Both the position numbers and the translations under genes were made by a program. A stretch of DNA of 64,000 bases from Claveliimonas bilis (GTDB taxonomy: Bacteria; Bacillota; Clostridia; Lachnospirales; Lachnospiraceae). Under the pieces are notes generated by a model, which did no database searches, had not been told where the DNA came from, and saw only the letters and a program-made list of their open reading frames with translations. The stretch covers positions 372,001 through 436,000 of the forward strand of contig NZ_AP027742.1 in NCBI RefSeq assembly GCF_030296775.1, in the 5' to 3' direction. Of this stretch, positions 52,087 through 59,216 are shown one piece after another; the first letter of the stretch is position 1, and each line of letters starts with the position of its first letter.

Positions 52087-53937
52087 ATGAATGATTACAA
52101 CAAAATCACAGCCCTTTACTCCCGTCTTTCCGTAGGGGACGAGGACAGGGACGGCGGCGAGAGCAACAGCATACAGAACCAGAAAATCTTTTTGGAGAAC
52201 TACGCCAGAGGGCAGCGGCTGACGAATATCCGGCACTACATCGACGACGATGAAAGCGGCAGATTTTTTGACCGTTCTGCCTACTCCCGCATGATGGAGG
52301 ACGTTGAAAACGGGAAAATCGGCGTTTGCATTATGAAAGACCTTACCCGCTGGGGGCGCGACTATCTCCAAGTCGGCAACGCTATGGAGATATTCAGACG
52401 GAACAACGTGCGTTTTATCGCGGTCAACAACGGCATTGACAGCGAGAAGCCCGACACATTGGAGTTTGCGCCCTTTATCAACATCATGTCGGAGTGGTAC
52501 GCAAAGGACATCAGCAAGAAAGTGAAAACGGGCATTAAGACCAAAGGCATGAGCGGAAAGCCGATTGCCACCGAAGCCCCCTACGGCTATGTCAAAGACC
52601 CGGACAACAAGGATTTTTGGATAATCGACGAGGAAGCCGCCGAGGTTGTGCGCCTTATTTTCCGTTTGTTTATCGGCGGGAAGAACCGCAACCAAATCGC
52701 CGTATATCTGAAAAACGAGCAAATCCCTACCCCCACTTTCTACATGAAAGACCGGGGACGGGGAACGTGTAAAAACAAGGCGCTCAATGAGGATAACCGC
52801 TACAAGTGGAACAAAGCCACCTTGACCCATATCCTTACGCGGCAGGAGTATTGCGGCGATGTAGTCAACTTCAAGACTACAAAGCATTTCCGGGACAAGC
52901 GGAACCACTATGTAGACCGGAGCCAATGGCAGATAACCGAAAATGTGCATGAGCCGATTATTGACCGCGCCGACTTTGAAACCGCACAGCGGATTTTGGA
53001 AAACGCGCCCGTCAGACGCCCCAACGGGGACGGGGAAATCCACCCTTTGTCGGGCTTGCTTTTCTGTAAGGATTGCGGCGCAAAAATGCACATCCGCATA
53101 GATTACAGAAACGGCGGCAAGCGGCACGTTGCCTATTGCAGCGAGTACCACAAGGGGAAAGCCAAAAACCCCAAGTGCCATTCCCCACACATCATTGACG
53201 CTGACTTGCTTATGCAGACCGTCGCGGAAGTGCTGAAGAAAATCGAGGACTACTCTATCAGCAACCGGGCGGAGTTTGAAGCCTTAGTGAAAAAGAGCCT
53301 TGCCATGCAGCAGACCGACCAGACCAAGAAACAGCAGAAACGTATCCCGCAAATCACGACACGCCTTGAACAGATTGACAAGGTGCTGAATAAGCTCTAT
53401 GAGGACAACGCCCTCGGCACTATCCCGCAAGACCGCTATGAGCAAATGTCGCAGAAGTATTCGGAAGAATACTACACACTGAAAACGGAGCTTGCGGGAC
53501 TCCAAGAGCAGCTATCCGCTTATGAGAACGCGGGAGGGCGGGCGCAGAAGTTTTTGAAGCTGACGGAACGCCATGCCGCCTTTACCGACCTCACCCCCGC
53601 CATTCTCAACGAGTTTATCAGCAGGATTGAAGTGCATGAGCGCGACCAGAAAAGGGCGAGATACGCAATCCAGCACATCAGCATATATTTCAACTATATC
53701 GGCAGGTTTGAGAACGAAGTAACGCAGCTTGCAGAGCCGACCGAGCAGGAAATCCGGCAAATGCGGGAGGAAATCGAAGAAGCCAAAAAGAAAAAGAGCC
53801 GCGCCTACCACCGGCAGTATTCAAGGGAGTACCGGGCGCGAAACCTTGAAAAGCAGCGGGAGTATGACCGTATCAAGGCGCGGGAATACCGGGCAAAGAA
53901 AAAGGCACAGGAAGCCGCCGCAGCACCCGCACAGTAA
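52087..53937 (+). CDS. large serine recombinase (TndX/Tn4451-type) of the IME
   Basis: About 616 residues. Resolvase domain at the N-terminus with the catalytic Ser in YSRLSVGDED, and DLTRWGRDYLQVG carrying the conserved Arg region; recombinase domain (APYGYVKDPDN, LTHILTRQEYCGDV); zinc ribbon (LLFCKDCGAKMHIR, ...CHSPHI); coiled coil (about 430-510); and a basic Arg/Lys-rich C-terminal tail. It catalyses excision and integration at ATGG-containing sites. ATG 52087 is chosen: AGGAGG lies eight bases upstream, whereas frames starting at 52027 or 52081 would use the att site or be too close. Confidence 0.92.
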   Translation: MNDYNKITALYSRLSVGDEDRDGGESNSIQNQKIFLENYARGQRLTNIRHYIDDDESGRFFDRSAYSRMMEDVENGKIGVCIMKDLTRWGRDYLQVGNAMEIFRRNNVRFIAVNNGIDSEKPDTLEFAPFINIMSEWYAKDISKKVKTGIKTKGMSGKPIATEAPYGYVKDPDNKDFWIIDEEAAEVVRLIFRLFIGGKNRNQIAVYLKNEQIPTPTFYMKDRGRGTCKNKALNEDNRYKWNKATLTHILTRQEYCGDVVNFKTTKHFRDKRNHYVDRSQWQITENVHEPIIDRADFETAQRILENAPVRRPNGDGEIHPLSGLLFCKDCGAKMHIRIDYRNGGKRHVAYCSEYHKGKAKNPKCHSPHIIDADLLMQTVAEVLKKIEDYSISNRAEFEALVKKSLAMQQTDQTKKQQKRIPQITTRLEQIDKVLNKLYEDNALGTIPQDRYEQMSQKYSEEYYTLKTELAGLQEQLSAYENAGGRAQKFLKLTERHAAFTDLTPAILNEFISRIEVHERDQKRARYAIQHISIYFNYIGRFENEVTQLAEPTEQEIRQMREEIEEAKKKKSRAYHRQYSREYRARNLEKQREYDRIKAREYRAKKKAQEAAAAPAQ

Positions 53938-53955
53938 AACCGAATACTGACAACC

Positions 53956-53992
53956 AAGAGGGATTTTCCGGGCTACGGGAAATCCCTCTTTT
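53956..53992 (+). terminator. terminator after the serine recombinase
   Basis: AAGAGGGATTTTCC / GGGAAATCCCTCTT stem with seven-base loop, then TT. Confidence 0.8.
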
Positions 53993-54015
53993 GCACCCAG
54001 AGAAAGGAGCCGCCT

Positions 54016-54210
54016 ATGGCAGAACAGAACGGGACACCTCAATCCCCCGACAGTGTTATCACGACACAGAGGGACGGACAGACCATCGTTGCGGAGTTGT
54101 TTTTCAACCACAGCGGCACAGAAACATTCCGCGACAAGCTGCTCAAAGTGATACTTGCCGACAGCTTGCAGGACGGTCAAGAGCCGGAAAAAACGAAAAT
54201 CACGCGATAG
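54016..54210 (+). CDS. TnpW family transposon-encoded small protein
   Basis: A 64-residue protein, MAEQNGTPQSPDSVITTQRDGQ then TIVAELFFNHSGTETFRDKLLKVILADSL, the TnpW-type sequence found next to serine recombinases in clostridial mobile elements. Function is unknown. AAAGGAG ribosome binding site. A GC-rich hairpin (54212-54247) follows as a likely terminator. Confidence 0.7.
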   Translation: MAEQNGTPQSPDSVITTQRDGQTIVAELFFNHSGTETFRDKLLKVILADSLQDGQEPEKTKITR

Positions 54211-54343
54211 GAACCGCCCGGACGAAGAATGGTTCGCCGGGGCGGTTTCTATTTGAAAATCCCCATTTTCCCCAAGTCAAGAGCCGGGAAAATTCCCTCA
54301 AAAATGCCCCTCTCTCCAAACGAGGGCGCAGAAAGGAGAGTTT

Positions 54344-54640
54344 ATGCGAACAGGGCTTCCCAAGCAAAAAAAGGTCACAGACATCTGGTTTGATGAGAAA
54401 GACCCGTTGATCCATATCCGTACCCACAACACCGACTTGAAGAAGCGGCTTGCCGCCTATGCCGAGCAGCACCCCGATGTGTGCCGCCAGACCGACGCAG
54501 ACCCGGAAACGGGCTGCATGGAGTTTGACATTGAGAAAGGCCGCTTCTCTTTCCGTCTGACCGCCCCATACAGCGAGGAACGGCGGGAAGCGGCGCGGCG
54601 GTATGCCAGAGAGAGCAACGTCGCCGACAGGCTGAAATAG
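54344..54640 (+). CDS. small IME protein of unknown function
   Basis: A 98-residue protein, MRTGLPKQKKVTDIWFDEKDPLIHIRTHNTDLKKRL, with alternating beta-like segments and a basic C-terminal helix (SEERREAARRYARESN). It resembles small orfs often found near the recombinase module of such elements, but I cannot name a family. AAAGGAGAG ribosome binding site. Confidence 0.55.
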   Translation: MRTGLPKQKKVTDIWFDEKDPLIHIRTHNTDLKKRLAAYAEQHPDVCRQTDADPETGCMEFDIEKGRFSFRLTAPYSEERREAARRYARESNVADRLK

Positions 54641-54642
54641 AG

Positions 54643-54671
54643 TTGAAATGTTCATAGTTTTGTGCTATACT
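54643..54671 (+). promoter_or_regulatory. promoter of the inducible methyltransferase unit
   Basis: TTGAAA (54643-54648), 17-base spacer, TATACT (54666-54671). It starts two bases after the previous stop codon and lies about 50 bases before the leader ORF. Confidence 0.75.
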
Positions 54672-54719
54672 TTTTCTAAAAGCAGAGTAATACTGCGGAA
54701 TTGATTGGAGGACAACACA

Positions 54720-54746
54720 ATGGTTACATTTATGAGATTAAGATAA
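54720..54746 (+). CDS. leader peptide MVTFMRLR, probable macrolide-sensing
   Basis: An eight-residue ORF (Met-Val-Thr-Phe-Met-Arg-Leu-Arg, stop TAA) with GGAGG eight bases upstream. The C-terminal Met-Arg-Leu-Arg is the same arrest motif as in the ErmD leader, where macrolide-bound ribosomes stall at Arg-x-Arg. It is followed by competing hairpins and the rRNA methyltransferase gene, as in erm attenuators. Confidence 0.72.
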   Translation: MVTFMRLR

Positions 54747-54817
54747 AACCGCGAGTTATGTTGCGGTTATCCGTATTGCATAACTCGCTTATTGAAGCAG
54801 AGATGTAATTACGGAGG
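54747..54817 (+). promoter_or_regulatory. translational attenuator with mutually exclusive hairpins
   Basis: GCGAGTTATG (54751-54760) can pair perfectly with CATAACTCGC (54779-54788). Alternatively AACCGC (54747-54752) pairs with GCGGTT (54763-54768), and CCGTATTGCAT (54771-54781) with ATGTAATTACGG (54803-54814; one G-U, one bulge), the latter hiding part of the methyltransferase GGAGG. Bases 54751-54752 and 54779-54781 are shared, so the folds are exclusive. Stalling on the leader would favour one fold over the other. Confidence 0.65.
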
Positions 54818-54825
54818 AAAAACAA

Positions 54826-55659
54826 ATGAATAATAATTTATCACGCTTTGCAGACAGCAAGGTTTATTTTCAATGCCCAATTTGCACAAAATCAATGGAT
54901 ATACAAGGCAATAGCCTAATTTGTAGACATGGACATTGCTTTGATATTTCAAGATATGGGTATGTAAATTTGTTGTTAAAATCATCGCCCAAAACCAACT
55001 ACAGCAAGCGGTCTTTTGACAACCGGCACCAAATTTTGGAGTATGGCATGTATGATGTTGTGTTGGAGAAAATCATACAGTTTATTTCTGATACGCCATC
55101 TATAAGAAACATTTTAGATGTTGGTTGCGGCGAGGGTTTCTATGCAAGGCAGATACAGCAAAGAACAGAACGAAACATCTTTGCCTTTGACTTGTCAAGG
55201 GAGGCAATACAGATTGCATCAAAAAAAGACAAGCGCAAAGCAGTGAAGTGGTTTGTTACTGACTTATCAAAAATCCCTTTGAAAGACGGAAGTATGGATT
55301 GTATTTTAGACATATTTTCGCCTGCACACTACAAAGAATTTCAGCGATTGCTATCTCCTAACGGATATGTTGTGAAAGTAATTCCTACGAAAAATCATTT
55401 GAGGGAAATCAGGACTAAAGTGCAAGCACACTTGAAAAATCCAGATTATTCAAATGAGTCTGTCGTTGAATATTTTGAGAAATATCTTAAAACCATTTCA
55501 AGAGAAACGGTTTCAGCCACCGTACAGTTGTCATCAGAACAAAGAATGTCGTTTATTGAAATGACGCCGCTTCTCTTTTGCGTTGAAAAAGATTGCGTTG
55601 ATTGGCGTACTCTCACACATTTGACAATCGAAGCTGATGTTTTAATAGGAATGTATTAA
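54826..55659 (+). CDS. RlmA/TlrB-like 23S rRNA (guanine-N1)-methyltransferase
   Basis: A 277-residue SAM-dependent methyltransferase. N-terminal zinc-finger of RlmA type: FQCPICTKSMD...LICRHGHCFDISRYGYVNLLL (four Cys/His ligands). Then SAM motif I LDVGCGEGFYARQI (about residues 95-108), FAFDLSREAI, and post-I LDIFSPAHYKEFQRLL. RlmA(I) modifies G745 and RlmA(II)/TlrB G748 in the exit tunnel; TlrB gives tylosin-type macrolide resistance. Cargo role in the IME and an Arg-Leu-Arg leader suggest inducible macrolide resistance, but which guanine is modified cannot be told. AT-rich compared with its neighbours, so separately acquired. AGGAGG ribosome binding site partly sequestered. Confidence 0.8.
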   Translation: MNNNLSRFADSKVYFQCPICTKSMDIQGNSLICRHGHCFDISRYGYVNLLLKSSPKTNYSKRSFDNRHQILEYGMYDVVLEKIIQFISDTPSIRNILDVGCGEGFYARQIQQRTERNIFAFDLSREAIQIASKKDKRKAVKWFVTDLSKIPLKDGSMDCILDIFSPAHYKEFQRLLSPNGYVVKVIPTKNHLREIRTKVQAHLKNPDYSNESVVEYFEKYLKTISRETVSATVQLSSEQRMSFIEMTPLLFCVEKDCVDWRTLTHLTIEADVLIGMY

Positions 55660-55724
55660 AGGGCGTATTGATATTTAATATTCCCATTTATTGAGCAGAA
55701 CGGAGTAAACCAAACACCCTAATC

Positions 55725-55758
55725 AAAAGGACAGCCGAGGAAATCGACTGTCCTTTTT
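55725..55758 (+). terminator. terminator after the methyltransferase gene
   Basis: AAAAGGACAG / CTGTCCTTTTT around a 13-base loop, ending in TTTTT. Confidence 0.85.
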
Positions 55759-55780
55759 CTGTGCCGACAGGTAGAAAGGA

Positions 55781-56086
55781 GTGACCACCCATGACGAAAC
55801 CGAGAGAAAAAAACGCGAGGAATTGCAAGCCGAGATTGAGGACGGGAAGAAGAAAATCCGGCAGCTTGAAAATCGGGAAAAGGTGTTGCGGCAAAAGTTA
55901 TCCCAAGAGGAACGCAGGACGCGCAGCCATCGGCTGATCGTCCGGGGTGCGGTCTTTGAGAGCATTGTGCCAGAAGCAAAGACCATGACCGACGAAGAAG
56001 CCGCCGCCTTTCTCCGGCTTGCCCTGACGAGCGAGGAAGCGCGGGGCTATCTGAAAAAACGCACCGAGGGCGGGAAAAGCGAATAA
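55781..56086 (+). CDS. DUF3847 family IME protein (start region possibly frameshifted)
   Basis: A 101-residue helical protein: KKREELQAEIEDGKKKIRQLENREKVLRQKLSQEERRTRSHRLIVRG, then TMTDEEAAAFLRLAL, the DUF3847 pattern common next to Mob genes. The frame opens with a GTG at 55781 that is too close to AAAGGA. The well-placed ATG at 55791 is in another frame and would join this one if a run of seven A (55807-55813) had eight. So either the GTG is used, or the tract has lost a base or slips. Confidence 0.65.
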   Translation: MTTHDETERKKREELQAEIEDGKKKIRQLENREKVLRQKLSQEERRTRSHRLIVRGAVFESIVPEAKTMTDEEAAAFLRLALTSEEARGYLKKRTEGGKSE

Positions 56087-56114
56087 TCCCTTTGGTACAA
56101 AGGGCGCACTTATA

Positions 56115-56245
56115 CACCCTTACGGGTGCGTGCGCTCTGCCGAGGGCTTGTCGGCACAGAGAGAAAGCCGCTTGCTTCCCTCTCTGACCGACATTGGCGG
56201 CTTTGCCGCAACAAGGGGCTGCACCCCTTGCGCCGCTTACGCGGC
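56115..56245 (+). other. inverted-repeat cluster upstream of the relaxase: candidate oriT
   Basis: Five closely spaced inverted repeats: CACCCTTACGGGTG (56115-56128), TGCCGAGGGCTTGTCGGCA (56138-56156), GCGGCTTTGCCGC (56197-56209), CAAGGGGCTGCACCCCTTG (56212-56230) and GCCGCTTACGCGGC (56232-56245). They lie just before the mobA/L start, where transfer origins of MobA/MobL-type elements are found. The nick site is not identified. Confidence 0.45.
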
Positions 56246-56334
56246 TATCCCTGCACACCCACAAAAACAGTATACCCGCCTTTGGCGTCTGTACCATTTT
56301 TGCGGGTTTTCATTTTATCCGGGAGGTGATACCC

Positions 56335-57663
56335 ATAGCCATCTATCATTGTAATATCAGCATTGTCAGCCGGGGCAAGGGCAAATCAGCCGTTGCCGCA
56401 GCCGCCTACCGAAGCGGCGAAAAGCTGACAAATGAGTGGGACGGAATGACACACGACTACACCCGCAAAGGCGGTGTTGTCCATACGGAAATTATGCTGC
56501 CACCCCACGCCCCGCCCTCTTTCTCTGACCGTTCAACCTTGTGGAACAGCGTGGAGCTTTACGAGAAAGCCGGGAACGCCCAGCTTGCCAGAGAGATTGA
56601 CGCGGCGCTCCCCATAGAGTTATCCAGAGAGGAACAGATCCGGCTTGTCCGGGAATACTGTTCCTCTCAATTTGTTTCCAGAGGAATGTGCGTTGATTAT
56701 GCCATTCACGACACCGGCAAGGGCAATCCCCATTGTCACATCATGCTTACCATGCGCCCCCTTGACGAGCGCGGCGCATGGGCGGCAAAGTCCCAAAAGG
56801 AATATGACCTTGATGAAAACGGCGAGCGTATCCGCTTGCCAAGCGGCAGATACAAGACGCACAAAGTTGACCTGACCGGCTGGAACGACAAGGGCAACGC
56901 CCTCTTGTGGCGTAAGGCATGGGCGGATATTTCAAACGCCTACCTTGAACGAGCCGGAAGCCCGGAGCGTATCGACCACCGCAGCAACGCCGAGCGCGGC
57001 ATTGGCGAGATACCCACCGTCCACATGGGCGTGGCGGCTTGCCAGATGGAGAAGAAAGGTATTGCCACCGAGAAAGGCGAACTGAACCGGAATATCCAAA
57101 AGGCAAACCGCCTTATACGGGAAATCCGAGCGCAGATTGGAAAGCTCAAAGAATGGATTGCCGACCTGTTCAAAGCGTGGGAAACCGCCCCGGAACAGCC
57201 GCAACAATCCCCCGGCCTTGCAAATCTGCTGATGAAGTATTTGAGCGTTCAGAGAGAAAAGAGCCGGAAGTATTCGCAAAGTTGGCAAAGGCAGCACGCC
57301 GCCGATGAACTGAAAACCGTTGCAAAGGCAGTAGGCTATCTTTCCGAGCATGGCATTTCCACCCTTGCGGAGCTGGACGCTACCCTTTCCTCTGTCAGCG
57401 ACCAAGCCGACGCTATCCGGGCGGGCATGAAAACCGCCGAGAAGCGCATGAAAGAATTACAAAAGCTGATTGAATACGGGAAGAACTACACCGAGTACAA
57501 GCCCATTCACGACGAGCTGAAAAAGCTGAAAAATGGCTGGACGAGCAAGCGCGACAAGTACGAGGAAGCCCACCGCGCCGAGCTTACGCTATGGAACGCA
57601 GCGAGCCGCTATCTCCATGCAAATCTGCCGAAAGGGACAAAGAGCTTGCCTATCGCTGAATGA
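56335..57663 (+). pseudogene. MobA/MobL family relaxase, 5' part, interrupted by IS3 element
   Basis: Encodes about 442 residues beginning (I)AIYHCNISIVSRGKGKSAVAAAAYRSGEKL, the MobA/MobL signature, with the HUH metal motif GNPHCHIMLTMRPL around residue 130 and the conserved RKAWADISNAYLERAG. No ATG exists at the expected start: the codon is ATA at 56335, eight bases after GGGAGG; a GTG at 56326 overlaps that site. The frame reaches Glu at 57660 and then a TGA supplied by the IS. The rest of the gene resumes at 59025. The catalytic domain is intact, so a shortened relaxase may still work. Confidence 0.85.
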
Positions 57664-57708
57664 TATTGTCAAGATTAGTTGACACATTTATTTCAAGGAT
57701 ATTACTGA

Positions 57709-58617
57709 CTATGCTACCAGTTCCAAATCCTCATAATACTGTCTGCGTTTTATCATGGGAGGAAGCCCGCCATTGGCAGAGCAGATCCTCCGGTTATTCC
57801 AGTAGCTGAGGAAGTATCTCCAAATGAGCGCCTTTAATTCCTCTACCATCATCTGCCTTGTGTCATAGCGGTCATAAAGGAGCTCTGTCTTCATTCTGGC
57901 CCACATACTCTCACAGCGTGCATTATCATGGCAGCGTCCTCCTGCACTGTTCATGCTTTGGTGGATGTGGTGCTCCCGGATGGTCTGGCGGTAAGACTCA
58001 CTGGTATACTGTGTCCCACGGTCACTGTGGATGATCGCTCCTTCCAATGCGGGATATGCAGTCAGGGCATTTTCCAGTGTTTGGATACACAGATCTGCTT
58101 TCATGTTTGTCCCCATTGACAGACCGAGGACGCTAAGATCAAAGCAGTCGAAAATCGCAGATACATACAGTTTCCCATTGCGCGCCGGGATCTCCGTGAT
58201 ATCTGTAATACATTTTTCTAATGGGGCATCTGAATGGAAATCCCGCTTCAACAGATCATCCGATTTCATGGCTTCCCGGTCTGCCTTTGTAAGTCCATTC
58301 GGCTTTCTCTTTGGCCGATGGCTCAGGCCGATCTGATCCATAACCCGGTATACGGTCCGTTCACTGGGTATATGTACGCCCTCCGGCTGCTTCAGCAACA
58401 GCGCCTGATACATCCGGATCCGTCCATAAGTATCGTTACATTCATCCTCACTGATGATTTCTTTCATGGCATCCGCCAGATCCTGGTACTTCCATGGACG
58501 GTCTTTGTTTGCGAGATATTTATAGAAGCCCTGCCGGCTGATACCAAGCATCCGGCAATAAAATGAAATTTTTCCGGTAATCCTGCCGTCCTCTGTTTTC
58601 AAAGCGAGAAAGATCAT
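57709..58617 (-). CDS. IS3 family transposase OrfB (DDE domain)
   Basis: A 302-residue protein: HTH_21-like ISFYCRMLGISRQGFYKYLANKDRPW, then the rve integrase core with Asp in CITDITEIPARNGKLYVSAIFD, Asp in IIHSDRGTQYTS and Glu in DNARCESMWARMKTELL. Overlaps OrfA by four bases (ATGA on the minus strand), so expression is by coupling or a frameshift fusion; no classic A6G slippery site was seen at the junction. Confidence 0.93.
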   Translation of the reverse strand: MIFLALKTEDGRITGKISFYCRMLGISRQGFYKYLANKDRPWKYQDLADAMKEIISEDECNDTYGRIRMYQALLLKQPEGVHIPSERTVYRVMDQIGLSHRPKRKPNGLTKADREAMKSDDLLKRDFHSDAPLEKCITDITEIPARNGKLYVSAIFDCFDLSVLGLSMGTNMKADLCIQTLENALTAYPALEGAIIHSDRGTQYTSESYRQTIREHHIHQSMNSAGGRCHDNARCESMWARMKTELLYDRYDTRQMMVEELKALIWRYFLSYWNNRRICSANGGLPPMIKRRQYYEDLELVA

Positions 58618-58946
58618 TCTCTGGTTTTTGCTGACTTCCGACGGCTGGCGGCGAAAAAAGCGCTGGCTTCCTCCAGAAATTCATTTTCTTCCTTCAGGCG
58701 GCGGATTTCTTTATCCTGCTCCTTCACCCGCTTACGCAGCATGGTAATTTCTTCTGACAGGCTCATTGCACTGGCAGGGGTATGGGAACCTTCCCCAACA
58801 TCCAGCTTACCAGCTCTTACAGCTTTCAGCCATGTATGGATGGTTCCTTCAGGGATTCCTAATTCTTTAGCAGCCTTAGCGCCGCCGATTTCTTTGGCAA
58901 GTTTCACTGCCTGTACTTTGTATTCATGGTCATATTTACGTGCCAC
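58614..58946 (-). CDS. IS3 family transposase OrfA (helix-turn-helix)
   Basis: A 110-residue protein: MARKYDHEYKVQAVKLAKEIGGAKAAKELGIPEGTIHTWLKAVR forms the helix-turn-helix that binds the IS ends, followed by a leucine-zipper-like coiled coil (EEITMLRKRVKEQDKEIRRLKEENEFLEEASAFFA). The standard OrfA partner of the adjacent OrfB. Confidence 0.92.
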   Translation of the reverse strand: MARKYDHEYKVQAVKLAKEIGGAKAAKELGIPEGTIHTWLKAVRAGKLDVGEGSHTPASAMSLSEEITMLRKRVKEQDKEIRRLKEENEFLEEASAFFAASRRKSAKTRE

Positions 58947-59024
58947 TTTGAATACCTCCTTATTCTCTTGGTTTTATTATGAAATCCTTGAGAATAAGCT
59001 GTCAACTTTTTTTATACCACACCA

Positions 59025-59201
59025 GAATGGGAAAAAGAGTACGCCACCCTCAGCGGGCAGAGAACAGCGGAATATACCAAGCTGAAAGAAACCCGCGCCG
59101 AGGTTGCCGAGCTGCACAATATCCGCAAGTGCGTTGATATTGCGCTGAAAGCCGACCAGCCGGAGCAGACCCGCACCAAGCAGCACGACTTAGAACGATG
59201 A
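59025..59201 (+). pseudogene. MobA/MobL relaxase, 3' part
   Basis: Encodes the last 59 residues of the interrupted relaxase, EWEKEYATLSGQRTAEYTKL to KQHDLER, in frame with the 5' part once the IS3 element and one GAA are removed. The reconstructed relaxase is about 500 residues. It is helical and ends seven bases before the start region of the next gene. Confidence 0.85.
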
Positions 59202-59216
59202 AAGGAGTTGAGATTT

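Larger units (their letters stand above)
57661..59024 (-). mobile_element. IS3-family insertion sequence in the relaxase gene
   Basis: 1364 bases with imperfect inverted ends (left TGATATTGTCAAGATTAG..., right end on the minus strand TGGTGTGGTATAAAAAAAG..., both followed by TTGACA) and a 3-base GAA target repeat at 57658-57660 and 59025-59027. Removing the IS and one GAA restores a continuous relaxase frame reading IAEWEKEY. Two transposase ORFs lie on the minus strand and are uninterrupted, so the IS is likely recent and active. Confidence 0.92.

Noticed and set aside
52042..53190. Long minus-strand frame opposite the serine recombinase
   Set aside because: It mirrors a conserved recombinase gene; GC-rich codon bias leaves the opposite strand open.
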